From Micromonospora sicca (GTDB taxonomy: Bacteria; Actinomycetota; Actinomycetes; Mycobacteriales; Micromonosporaceae): 42,539 bases of DNA. Position numbers and translations under genes: made by a program. The first letter of the stretch is position 1; the number at the start of each line of letters is the position of its first letter. The DNA lies in the NCBI RefSeq assembly GCF_003172935.1, contig NZ_QGKS01000504.1, positions 1-42,539 on the forward strand, written 5' to 3'. This document shows, in pieces, positions 26,725-34,230 of this stretch. Under the pieces are notes generated by a model. The model was given only the letters and a program-made list of their open reading frames with translations, ran no database searches and was not told the origin of the DNA.

Positions 26725-28416
26725 ATGGCCACCGCCGGCACCGACGCCTTCCGCGAAGCGCGCGACTTCCTGCTCGCGCACCGCGAGGACCACGACACCG
26801 CGTACGAGAAGTTCCGCTGGCCCCGGTTGGACGAGTTCAACTGGGCGTTGGACTGGTTCGACGTGCTCGCCGAGGGCAACGACACCACGGCACTCTGGAT
26901 CGTCGAGGCCGACGGGGGAGAGGGGCGCTGGTCGTACGCGGAGCTGTCCGCCCGCTCCAACCGGGTGGCGAACTGGCTGCGGGCGCAGGGCGTACGGGCG
27001 GGCGACCGGCTGATCCTGATGCTCGGCAACCAGTTGGAGCTGTGGGAGACGATCCTCGCGGCGATCAAGCTGCGCGCCGTGATCATCCCGGCGACGCCGC
27101 TGCTCGGCCCGGCGGACCTGGCCGACCGCCTCGAACGGGGCGCCGCCCGGCACGTGGTGGTCGGCGCGGAGCACACCGGCAAGTTCGCCGAGGTGCCCGG
27201 CGACTACACCCGGGTCGCGGTCGGCGCCCCCGTCGACGGCTGGCGCGCCTACGCCGACGCGTACGACGAGTCCGAGACGTTCACGCCCGACGGGGTGACC
27301 CGGGCCGACGACCCGCTGCTGCTGTACTTCACCTCCGGCACCACCGCCCGGCCGAAGCTGGTCGAGCACACCCACGCGTCGTACCCGGTGGGGCACCTGT
27401 CCACCATGTACTGGATCGGGCTGCGTCCCGGCGACGTGCACCTGAACATCTCCTCGCCGGGCTGGGCGAAGCACGCCTGGAGCAGCGTCTTCGCGCCGTG
27501 GAACGCCGGCGCGACGGTCTTCGTCTACAACTACTCCCGCTTCGACCCGGCGGGGCTGATGGCGGCGATGGCCCGGTGCGGGGTGACCAGTTTCTGCGCC
27601 CCGCCGACGGTGTGGCGGATGCTGATCCAGGCCGACCTGACCCAGCTGCGCACCCCGCCGCGGACCGTGGTGGGCGCGGGGGAGCCGTTGAACCCGGAGG
27701 TGATCGAGCAGGTCGAGGCGGCCTGGGGGGTGACCGTCCGGGACGGGTACGGGCAGACCGAGACCACCGCGCAGATCGGCAACCCGCCCGGTACGCCGGT
27801 GAAGCCCGGCTCGATGGGGCGTCCGCTGCCCGGGTACGTGGTGACCCTGGTCGACCCGGTCACCGGCGAGCCCGGCGACGACGGCGAGGTCTGCCTGGAC
27901 CTGGCGCACCGGCCGACCGCGCTGATGGTCGGCTACCACGGCGACGACGAGCTGACCGGCACCGCGATGCGCGACGGGTGCTACCACACCGGCGACATCG
28001 CCTCCCGGGACGCGGAGGGCTACCTCACCTACGTGGGGCGCACCGACGACGTGTTCAAGGCGTCGGACTACCGGATCTCGCCGTTCGAGCTGGAGAGCGT
28101 GCTGCTGGAGCACGACGCGGTGGCCGAGGCGGCGGTGGTGCCGTCACCGGACCCGGTCCGGCTGGCCGTGCCGAAGGCGTACGTGGTCCTCGCGCCCGGG
28201 TGGGAGGCGGGGGAGGAGACGGCGGCGGCGATCTTCGCGCACTCGCGGGCGCGGCTGGCGCCGTACCTGCGGGTACGGCGGCTGGAGTTCGCCGAGCTGC
28301 CGAAGACCATCTCCGGCAAGATCCGCCGGACCGAGCTGCGCGCCGCCGAGCTGGACAAGCACGCCGACGCGCAGGCGCGTCCGGCCGGCGAGTACCGCGA
28401 GGAGGACTTCCGGTGA
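26725..28416 (+). CDS. Acyl-CoA synthetase (AMP-forming, medium-chain type)
   Basis: A 563-aa ANL-superfamily ligase that activates a carboxylic acid via an acyl-adenylate to acyl-CoA. The P-loop-like motif TSGTTARPK lies at 203-211. Further motifs are GYGQTETT, YHTGDIASRDAEGYLTYVGR and the hinge/catalytic lysine in PKTISGKIRR near the C-terminus. Sequence around SSPGWAKHAWSSVFAPWNAG resembles ACSM-type medium-chain acyl-CoA synthetases. The ATG follows AGGAAGGA (26710-26717). The stop overlaps the GTG of a second synthetase, so both are translated together. The acid substrate is not predictable; medium-chain or aromatic acids are likely. Confidence 0.9.
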   Translation: MATAGTDAFREARDFLLAHREDHDTAYEKFRWPRLDEFNWALDWFDVLAEGNDTTALWIVEADGGEGRWSYAELSARSNRVANWLRAQGVRAGDRLILMLGNQLELWETILAAIKLRAVIIPATPLLGPADLADRLERGAARHVVVGAEHTGKFAEVPGDYTRVAVGAPVDGWRAYADAYDESETFTPDGVTRADDPLLLYFTSGTTARPKLVEHTHASYPVGHLSTMYWIGLRPGDVHLNISSPGWAKHAWSSVFAPWNAGATVFVYNYSRFDPAGLMAAMARCGVTSFCAPPTVWRMLIQADLTQLRTPPRTVVGAGEPLNPEVIEQVEAAWGVTVRDGYGQTETTAQIGNPPGTPVKPGSMGRPLPGYVVTLVDPVTGEPGDDGEVCLDLAHRPTALMVGYHGDDELTGTAMRDGCYHTGDIASRDAEGYLTYVGRTDDVFKASDYRISPFELESVLLEHDAVAEAAVVPSPDPVRLAVPKAYVVLAPGWEAGEETAAAIFAHSRARLAPYLRVRRLEFAELPKTISGKIRRTELRAAELDKHADAQARPAGEYREEDFR

Positions 28417-30026
28417 GCCAGCCCTCGTACGCCAGCGGGACCTCCGACGCCCCGCTGCTCGGCGACACCATCGGCGCGAACCTGGCCCGCGCGGTCGAGG
28501 CGTACCCGGACCGGGAGGCGCTGGTGGACTGCCCGAGCGGCCGGCGGTGGACGTACGCCGAATTCGGCCGCGCGGTGGACGAGCTGGCCCGCGGCCTGCT
28601 CGCGGCGGGGGTCGGCAAGGGTGACCGGGTCGGCATCTGGGCGCCGAACTGTCCGGAGTGGGTGCTGGTCCAGTACGCGACCGCGGCGATCGGCGCGATC
28701 ATGGTGAACATCAACCCGGCCTACCGGCGGCACGAGCTGGAGTACGTGCTGAACCAGTCCGGGGTGAGCGTGCTGGTCTCCTGGCCGAGCTATCGGAGCA
28801 GCGACTACCGGGGCATGGTCGAGCAGGTCCGGCACGCCTGTCCAGGTCTGCGGCGGGTCGTCTACATCGCGGAGTCGAGCTGGGACGACCTGGTCGGCGG
28901 CGCGGTCGCGGTGCCGGCGGAGCGGCTGGTCGAGCGGGCGGGGCAGCTGTCCTGCGACGACCCGATCAACATCCAGTACACCTCGGGCACCACCGGGTTC
29001 CCGAAGGGCGCGACGCTGTCGCACCACAACATCCTCAACAACGGCTACTTCGTCGGCGAGCTGGTCCGCTACACCGAGCAGGACCGGGTCTGCCTGCCGG
29101 TGCCGTTCTACCACTGCTTCGGCATGGTGATGGGCAACCTGGGCGCGACCAGTCACGGCGCCTGCATCGTCATCCCGGCGCCGACGTTCGACCCGGCCGC
29201 GACGCTGCGCGCGGTCGCGGCCGAGCGGGCCACCTCGCTGTACGGGGTGCCGACGATGTTCATCGCCGAGCTGGCCCTGCCCGACTTCGCGGGCTACGAC
29301 CTGTCCAGCCTGCGGACCGGGATCATGGCCGGTTCGCCCTGCCCGGTGGAGGTGATGAAGCGGGTCATCGCCGAGATGAACATGGCCGAGGTGTCGATCT
29401 GCTACGGGATGACCGAGACCTCCCCGGTCTCCACGCAGACCCGGCACGACGACGACCTGGACCGGCGGACCGCCACCGTCGGCCGGGTGCTGCCGCACGT
29501 GGAGGTGAAGGTGGTCGACCCGGCCACCGGGGTGACCGTGCCCCGCGGCGAGCCGGGGGAGCTGTGCACCCGTGGGTACTCGGTGATGCTCGGCTACTGG
29601 CAGGAGCCGGAGAAGACCGCCGAGGCGATCGACCCGGCGCGCTGGATGCACACCGGTGACCTGGCGGTGATGCGCGAGGACGGCTACCTGACCATCGTCG
29701 GCCGGATCAAGGACATGATCATCCGAGGTGGGGAGAACGTCTACCCGCGCGAGATCGAGGATTTCCTCTACCGGCATCCGAAGATCTCCGACGTGCAGGT
29801 GGTCGGCGTCCCCGACGAGCGTTACGGCGAGGAGATCCTGGCCTGTGTGATCCTGCGCGACGGGCACGACACCCTGACCGTCGAGGAGGTGGCCGAGTTC
29901 TGCCGGGACCGGCTGGCCCACTACAAGATCCCCCGGTACGTCCGGGTGCTGGACGCCTTCCCCATGACGGTCAGTGGCAAGGTCCGCAAGGTGGAGCTGC
30001 GCCGCGCCGGCCTCGACGACGGCTGA
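28413..30026 (+). CDS. Fatty-acyl-CoA synthetase (AMP-forming, FadD-like)
   Basis: A 537-aa ANL-superfamily ligase. The adenylation motif YTSGTTGFPKG lies at 189-199; others are CYGMTETSPVS, WMHTGDLAVMREDGYLTIVGRIKDMIIRGGENVYP and the C-terminal lysine in PMTVSGKVRK. These features match the FadD-like acyl-CoA synthetases of medium-to-long-chain acids. The GTG at 28413 overlaps the stop of the preceding synthetase (GTGA). Having two different synthetases coupled in one operon suggests activation of a range of acids, or of two ends of one pathway, under the divergent GAF-LuxR regulator. The gene is followed by a long inverted repeat. Confidence 0.9.
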   Translation: MSQPSYASGTSDAPLLGDTIGANLARAVEAYPDREALVDCPSGRRWTYAEFGRAVDELARGLLAAGVGKGDRVGIWAPNCPEWVLVQYATAAIGAIMVNINPAYRRHELEYVLNQSGVSVLVSWPSYRSSDYRGMVEQVRHACPGLRRVVYIAESSWDDLVGGAVAVPAERLVERAGQLSCDDPINIQYTSGTTGFPKGATLSHHNILNNGYFVGELVRYTEQDRVCLPVPFYHCFGMVMGNLGATSHGACIVIPAPTFDPAATLRAVAAERATSLYGVPTMFIAELALPDFAGYDLSSLRTGIMAGSPCPVEVMKRVIAEMNMAEVSICYGMTETSPVSTQTRHDDDLDRRTATVGRVLPHVEVKVVDPATGVTVPRGEPGELCTRGYSVMLGYWQEPEKTAEAIDPARWMHTGDLAVMREDGYLTIVGRIKDMIIRGGENVYPREIEDFLYRHPKISDVQVVGVPDERYGEEILACVILRDGHDTLTVEEVAEFCRDRLAHYKIPRYVRVLDAFPMTVSGKVRKVELRRAGLDDG

Positions 30027-30078
30027 GCATCTCGCGGCCGTTGGCCCTCGGTCTCGGGGCACCAGGGTTCTGCCTCCA

Positions 30079-30153
30079 CCGCTTTGCTCTGCTGCAGCCC
30101 ACGCAACAGAGGCAGGTTCCGACTGTTGCCTCCGCTGCAGCAGAGCAAAGCGG
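30079..30153. repeat. 20-bp perfect inverted repeat with internal stems
   Basis: Arms 30079-30098 (beginning CCGCTTTGCTCTGC) and 30134-30153 are perfect reverse complements, separated by 35 nt. The spacer holds two further alternative stems, CAACAG/CTGTTG and GAGGCA/TGCCTC. It lies between convergent genes and is clearly less GC-rich than its surroundings. It may act as a bidirectional terminator, but the length and nested palindromes look more like a dispersed REP/MITE-type element (inference). Confidence 0.75.
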
Positions 30154-30165
30154 GTCACGGAGACG

Positions 30166-30233
30166 TTCAGGCCCGCCTGTCCGACGACTTCGATCTCGTA
30201 CCCGAGCTGGTCGACGACGGGATGGAGGAGTGA
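30166..30233 (+). pseudogene. Possible C-terminal coding remnant
   Basis: Directly after the inverted repeat, the plus-strand frame reads VQARLSDDFDLVPELVDDGMEE and stops at 30231-30233. The acidic, helix-like composition and codon pattern look like the tail of a real protein, but no start or ribosome site exists. I cannot name the family. The repeat may have separated it from its upstream part. Confidence 0.25.
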
Positions 30234-30234
30234 C

Positions 30235-30744
30235 TCAGGCCCGCCAGAACTGGCGGGGCGCGTACCCCTCACGGCGCAGCCAGTGCTCGGTGTAGACGAT
30301 CCGCCGCGCGGCGACCACCACCAACGGGCCGGTCGGCGGCTCGTCCAGCGGCCGGGACCGCTCCACGTGGTCGGACTGCCAGCGGAACGCCGGCCAGTGG
30401 TGGTCGAAGTCCGGATCGCCCGCCGAGAGCACCCGGGCCCGTCCGAAGACCTGTGCGCCCCGGCTGCTGGCCTGCCCGACCAGCGGTGCGAAGACGCCGA
30501 TGGAGACCCGCGGGTCGGCGGCGATGTTCCGCATCTTCGGGGAGCTGCCGACCGCGGTGAACATGAGCGTGAAATCGAGGTGGTGGTAGCGCACCGGAGT
30601 GGCCAGCGGCCCGTCCGGGCCGGTGGTGGCCAGCACGCACATGTTCTGCGAGGAGAGCAGGTTGAGAATGCGCTCTTCCAGCCGGTCCCGGTCGAGTCGG
30701 GCGGTGGGGGAGGGGCCGGCGAGCCAGGGATTGGTGACGGGCAT
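30235..30744 (-). CDS. Pyridoxamine 5'-phosphate oxidase (PPOX)-fold protein
   Basis: A 169-aa split-barrel flavoprotein-like protein. The start of the fold reads RILNLLSSQNMCVLATTGPDGPLATPVRYHH, followed by FTAVGSSPKMRNIAADPRVSIGVFAP, the usual FMN/F420-binding core of the PPOX family, and a C-terminal VVVAARRIVYTEHWL strand. Actinobacteria contain many such proteins, using FMN, F420 or heme-related ligands; the cofactor and substrate here are not clear. It is convergent with the acyl-CoA synthetase operon and divergent from the SUFU-domain gene 70 bases away. Confidence 0.85.
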   Translation of the reverse strand: MPVTNPWLAGPSPTARLDRDRLEERILNLLSSQNMCVLATTGPDGPLATPVRYHHLDFTLMFTAVGSSPKMRNIAADPRVSIGVFAPLVGQASSRGAQVFGRARVLSAGDPDFDHHWPAFRWQSDHVERSRPLDEPPTGPLVVVAARRIVYTEHWLRREGYAPRQFWRA

Positions 30745-30814
30745 GAGTGATCATGACATGCGCCTGTCCCGGCCCGGGCCTACGTGACCGGCTGCCAGGG
30801 CTAGGCTGCGCGGG

Positions 30815-31525
30815 ATGGGATCTTCGGACGAGGCCGGGCCGCGCGGGTCGGGCGTGCTGCGGCACGCCGCCCGGGACCGTGGGTGGGAGCCGGCCGCCGC
30901 CGGTGATCCGGACACGGCCGAGGCGATCGAGCGGCACATCGCGCACCACTTCGGGCCCATCGCGTTCGTCTGGCACGAACTGGCCTCCGAGCTCGTCCAC
31001 GTCGACGTGCACGTGGTCGCGCCCACTCCGGCCCGCCCGTTCCACACGCTGGTCACCTCCGGCATGAGCGACCTGCCGATGGCCGTCCCGCCAGCGGCCG
31101 GCGTCAGCCCGTACGCCGAGCTGATGCTCTGCCTGCCGGCCGACTGGCCGCTGACCGCCGAGGCATTCCGGGATGAAAGCGCGTACTGGCCGGTCCGGTT
31201 GCTGAAGACGGTCGCCCGGCTGCCGCACGAGTACGGCACCTGGATCGGCGCGTGGCACTCGGTCCCCAATGGCGACCCGGCGCAGCCGTACGCGCCGGAC
31301 ACCCCGTTCGCAGGCGTCGTGGTCACCCCGATGCTCCGGTGCGCGCCGGACGCGCGGACCGTCACCACCGGTGGCGGCCGGGAGATCTCGCTGCTCGCCC
31401 TGGTGCCGCTGCACCCCGCCGAGGTGCGGCTGAAGCTCACCGAGGGCACGGACGCGCTGCTTCAGGCGTTCGACCGGGTGGCGGTGAGCGAGCTGTTCGA
31501 CCCGGCGCGACCGAGCAGCGTGTGA
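30815..31525 (+). CDS. Suppressor-of-fused (SUFU) domain protein
   Basis: A 236-aa protein with a SUFU-like domain from about residue 25 to the end. Recognisable blocks are IERHIAHHFGPIAFVWHELASELVHVDVHVV, PFHTLVTSGMSDLPMAVP, YAELMLCLPADWPL and WPVRLLKTVARLPHEYGTWIGAWHSVPNG. SUFU domains are widespread in bacteria, often in immunity to polymorphic toxins or other protein-protein roles, but most are uncharacterised. The start follows a rather poor ribosome site; GTG alternatives inside would truncate the domain. The last codon GTG/TGA overlaps the next small frame. Confidence 0.85.
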   Translation: MGSSDEAGPRGSGVLRHAARDRGWEPAAAGDPDTAEAIERHIAHHFGPIAFVWHELASELVHVDVHVVAPTPARPFHTLVTSGMSDLPMAVPPAAGVSPYAELMLCLPADWPLTAEAFRDESAYWPVRLLKTVARLPHEYGTWIGAWHSVPNGDPAQPYAPDTPFAGVVVTPMLRCAPDARTVTTGGGREISLLALVPLHPAEVRLKLTEGTDALLQAFDRVAVSELFDPARPSSV

Positions 31526-31617
31526 GCCCGGTCGGGCGTACGCGGGTGCTGGCCCGACTGGCCGAACACCTGCGGGACTGGCGGGTACCGCATCCCTTGC
31601 GGGTCGCCGCGCCGTGA
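31522..31617 (+). pseudogene. 31-aa coupled ORF, possible stub of a uridine-kinase-like gene
   Basis: A GTG overlapping the SUFU stop (GTGA) opens a 31-codon frame, VSPVGRTRVLARLAEHLRDW followed by RVPHPLRVAAP. Its TGA overlaps the GTG of the MFS gene. The pattern LARLAEHL...PHPLRVA resembles the first 30 residues of actinobacterial uridine-kinase-like P-loop proteins, which continue with VDG..AAGKTT. Here the frame stops exactly where the P-loop should begin. It may be the stump of a deleted kinase gene, or a short coupling peptide keeping SUFU and MFS translation linked. Confidence 0.4.
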
Positions 31618-32879
31618 CGGGGACGACGGGGGAACGGCTCGACGGGCGCTTCGCCCGGCTCTGGGCGGCCAGCACCATGTCGGCGCTGGGCAGCGGAATG
31701 GCCACGGTGGCGGCGCCGCTGTTCGTCGCCTCGAAGACCGACGACCCGCTGACCGTGTCGGCGGCCTCGGCGGTGGCGTGGCTGCCGTGGCTGCTGTTCG
31801 CGTTGCCTGGCGGCGTCCTCGTCGACCGGGTCGACCGGCGCCGGCTGATGGTCGTCATCGACTGGGTACGCGTCGCCGCCCTGGCGGTGCTGACCGCCGC
31901 GATCATCACCGGCCGGGCCGGGGTGGCCCTGCTCTACGCGGTGCTCTTCGTGGTCAACGCCGGCGAGGTGGTGTTCCGCAGCGCCGCCCAGGCGATGCTC
32001 CCGGCCGTGGTGTCCCGGTCGTTGCTGGAACGCGCCAACGGCTGGCTGGGCGGCGGCACCACCCTGACGCAGGGCATGATCGCCGGTCCGCTCGGCGGGT
32101 TCCTGTTCGTGCTGGCGGCGAGCATCCCGTTCGGCGTCAACGCCGCCACGTACGCGCTCAGCGCGGTGCTCATCGGCCTGGTCGGCGGGTCGTACCGGGG
32201 CGCGCCTCCGACGGGTGGCCGCCGCTCGGTCCGGGCGGAGGTGGTGGAGGGTTTCCGCTGGCTGCTGTCGCAGCGGCTGCTGCGCACCATGACCTTCCTG
32301 ATCGGGCTGCTCAACGTCACCCTCACCGCCGCCATCGCGGTGCTGGTGCTGATCGCCACGCAGCGGCTGGGCCTCGGCTCGGTCGGCTACGGCGTGCTCT
32401 TCACCTGCATGGCGGTCGGTGGGCTGCTCGGTTCGGTGGTCGGCGACCGGCTGGTCGCCCGGATCACCGCCACCTGGACCATCCGGATCGGCCTGCTGAT
32501 CGAGGCCGGCCTGCACCTGGCCCTGGCGGCGTCCCGCAGCGCGGTGGTGATCGCGGTCGCGCTGTTCGCGTTCGGGGTGCACGGCGCGCTGTGGAACATG
32601 GTGTCGAACTCGCTGCGCCAGCGGTTGACCCCGGCCGCGCTGCAGGGTCGGGTGGGCAGCACCACCCTGTTCATCGCCGCCGGCGGCAACTGCCTGGGCG
32701 CGCTGCTCGGCGGGGTGGTCGCCACCCGGTTCGGCCTGACCGCGCCGTACTGGGTGGGGTTCGTGGTCGCCGTCGCGGTGACCGCGGTGACCTGGCGGGT
32801 CTTCGACCGGTCGACGGTCGCCGCCGCGTACGCCGACCCGGCGCCCGCGCCGGACGACCGCCCGGCGACCGTCGCCTAG
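31614..32879 (+). CDS. MFS transporter (EntS/MFS_3-like exporter)
   Basis: A 421-aa major facilitator with about twelve membrane segments. The loop motif between segments 2 and 3 is present as GGVLVDRVDRRRLMVVIDWVR, and the N-terminal half carries FARLWAASTMSALGSGMATVAAPL. The central loop is short. This subgroup includes EntS-type and macrolide-type exporters in actinobacteria. The C-terminal tail (TVAAAYADPAPAPDDRPATVA) is disordered. The GTG start overlaps the preceding small frame (GTGA), so it is in an operon with the SUFU gene. The substrate is unknown. Confidence 0.88.
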   Translation: MTGTTGERLDGRFARLWAASTMSALGSGMATVAAPLFVASKTDDPLTVSAASAVAWLPWLLFALPGGVLVDRVDRRRLMVVIDWVRVAALAVLTAAIITGRAGVALLYAVLFVVNAGEVVFRSAAQAMLPAVVSRSLLERANGWLGGGTTLTQGMIAGPLGGFLFVLAASIPFGVNAATYALSAVLIGLVGGSYRGAPPTGGRRSVRAEVVEGFRWLLSQRLLRTMTFLIGLLNVTLTAAIAVLVLIATQRLGLGSVGYGVLFTCMAVGGLLGSVVGDRLVARITATWTIRIGLLIEAGLHLALAASRSAVVIAVALFAFGVHGALWNMVSNSLRQRLTPAALQGRVGSTTLFIAAGGNCLGALLGGVVATRFGLTAPYWVGFVVAVAVTAVTWRVFDRSTVAAAYADPAPAPDDRPATVA

Positions 32880-32907
32880 GGTGGAGCCGACCGAAGGAGG
32901 ATCGCCC

Positions 32908-33051
32908 GTGCTGTCGCTCGCCGTGCCGCCGCTGTGCTCGCTCTACCTGGACCGGCTGGAGCTCACCGTCGGCAGGCGGCAGGTGGCCTCGCGGATAGCG
33001 GCCTTCCGCGAGGAGGTCGAGCGGCGGGTGCCCCGGGCGTTCCCGCATTGA
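32908..33051 (+). CDS. 47-aa hypothetical protein with strong RBS
   Basis: A frame of 47 codons beginning VLSLAVPPLCSLYLDRLELT and ending RRVPRAFPH. GAAGGAGG lies seven bases before the GTG, one of the strongest ribosome sites in the window. The second half is a charged amphipathic helix (QVASRIAAFREEVERRV). It starts 28 bases after the MFS stop and ends six bases before the convergent oxidoreductase gene's stop. I recognise no family. It could be a genuine small protein or the retained start of a longer, truncated gene. Confidence 0.5.
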   Translation: MLSLAVPPLCSLYLDRLELTVGRRQVASRIAAFREEVERRVPRAFPH

Positions 33052-33057
33052 CCTCGG

Positions 33058-34125
33058 TCAGGCGAGCGGTGGGACGGGCAGCACCGCACCCTCGGCGGCG
33101 GAGCGGTGCGCCAGTTCGATCAGCGTGACGGTGGCGACCGCGTCGCGCGGGTCGACCGGCATCGGCGCGCCGTCGCGCAGCGCCGCCGCGACCTGGGCGT
33201 AGAAGTCCTGGTAGCGGCCGGGCTCGGTGGGCACCGGGTGCAGCTCACCGTCGACGCCGAGCCGGCCGTACTGCTCGGGCGGGACCTCGCCCCAGCCCGG
33301 CGCGTCCGGTCGGCCCCCGTCGCGCAGCGCCGCCTCCTGCACGTCCAGCCCGTACGTGGTGTAGCCGGCGCGGTCGCCGAGGACCCGCATCCGCGCGCCG
33401 AGCTGCGGGGTGACCGCGCTCATCCACAGGTGCGAGCGGACGCCGCCGGCGTGGGTCAACGCCACGAACGCGTCGTCGTCGACCTCGGCGCCGGGCCGCC
33501 GCCGGTCCACCTCCGCGTACACGTGCTGCACCGGGCCGAAGAGCTGCACGGCCTGGTCGACCAGGTGGGCGCCGAGGTCGAACAGGGCGCCGCCGGCCTC
33601 CCCGGGCGCGGCGCTCTCCCGCCAGCCCGGCTTGATGGCCGGCCGCCAGCGTTCGAACCGCGACTCGAAGCGGGTCACCCGCCCCAGCTCGCCCTTTTCG
33701 ACGAGGCTGCGGACGGTCAGGAAGTCCCCGTCCCAGCGGCGGTTCTGGAACACGGTCAGCGGCACCCCGCGGCGGGCCGCCTCGTCGACCAGCGCGCGGC
33801 TCTCCTCGACGCTCGGCGCGAGCGGCTTGTCCACCACGACCGGCAGCCCGGCCGCCAGCGCCGCGCGGGCCATCGGGGCGTGCTGCCGGTTCGGTGTCGC
33901 CACCACGACCAGGTCGAGCTGGTCCGCGGCGCGCCACAACTGGTCGGCGTCGTCGACGAGCCGGGCGTCGGGATGCTCCTGGCGGGCCTGCTCCCGGCGC
34001 TCCGGGTTGGCCGTGACGATGGCGTCCAGCCGCAGCCCGGGGGTCGCGGCGATCAGCGGGGCGTGGAAGACCCGCCCGGCGATCCCGTACCCCAGCAACC
34101 CCACCCGCAGTGGCGCCTGCGCCAT
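33058..34125 (-). CDS. Gfo/Idh/MocA-family NAD(P)-dependent oxidoreductase
   Basis: A 355-aa oxidoreductase. The N-terminal Rossmann fold is shown by VGLLGYGIAGRVFHAPLI (GxGxxG variant at 12-17), the strand DLVVVATPNRQHAPMARAAL and the catalytic-lysine motif VVVDKPLAPS (K100). The C-terminal alpha/beta domain begins near NRRWDGDFLTVRSL and includes GGALFDLGAHLVDQAVQLFGP. Closest in flavour are the YdgJ/scyllo-inositol-type oxidoreductases of this family; the sugar or polyol substrate is unknown. The ATG at 34125 is chosen because the Rossmann strand starts five residues later and GGGGGA lies upstream. It is divergent from the lycopene cyclase gene. Confidence 0.88.
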   Translation of the reverse strand: MAQAPLRVGLLGYGIAGRVFHAPLIAATPGLRLDAIVTANPERREQARQEHPDARLVDDADQLWRAADQLDLVVVATPNRQHAPMARAALAAGLPVVVDKPLAPSVEESRALVDEAARRGVPLTVFQNRRWDGDFLTVRSLVEKGELGRVTRFESRFERWRPAIKPGWRESAAPGEAGGALFDLGAHLVDQAVQLFGPVQHVYAEVDRRRPGAEVDDDAFVALTHAGGVRSHLWMSAVTPQLGARMRVLGDRAGYTTYGLDVQEAALRDGGRPDAPGWGEVPPEQYGRLGVDGELHPVPTEPGRYQDFYAQVAAALRDGAPMPVDPRDAVATVTLIELAHRSAAEGAVLPVPPLA

Positions 34126-34230
34126 GCCGTCCCCCGTTCCTCGATGACCCCCCGAATCTACGCGCAGCCCCATGCTCCGGGCGGCGGGTCCCCCGGCGGA
34201 CGGCGGCCGGACGTGTGGCAGCGTGGCGGG

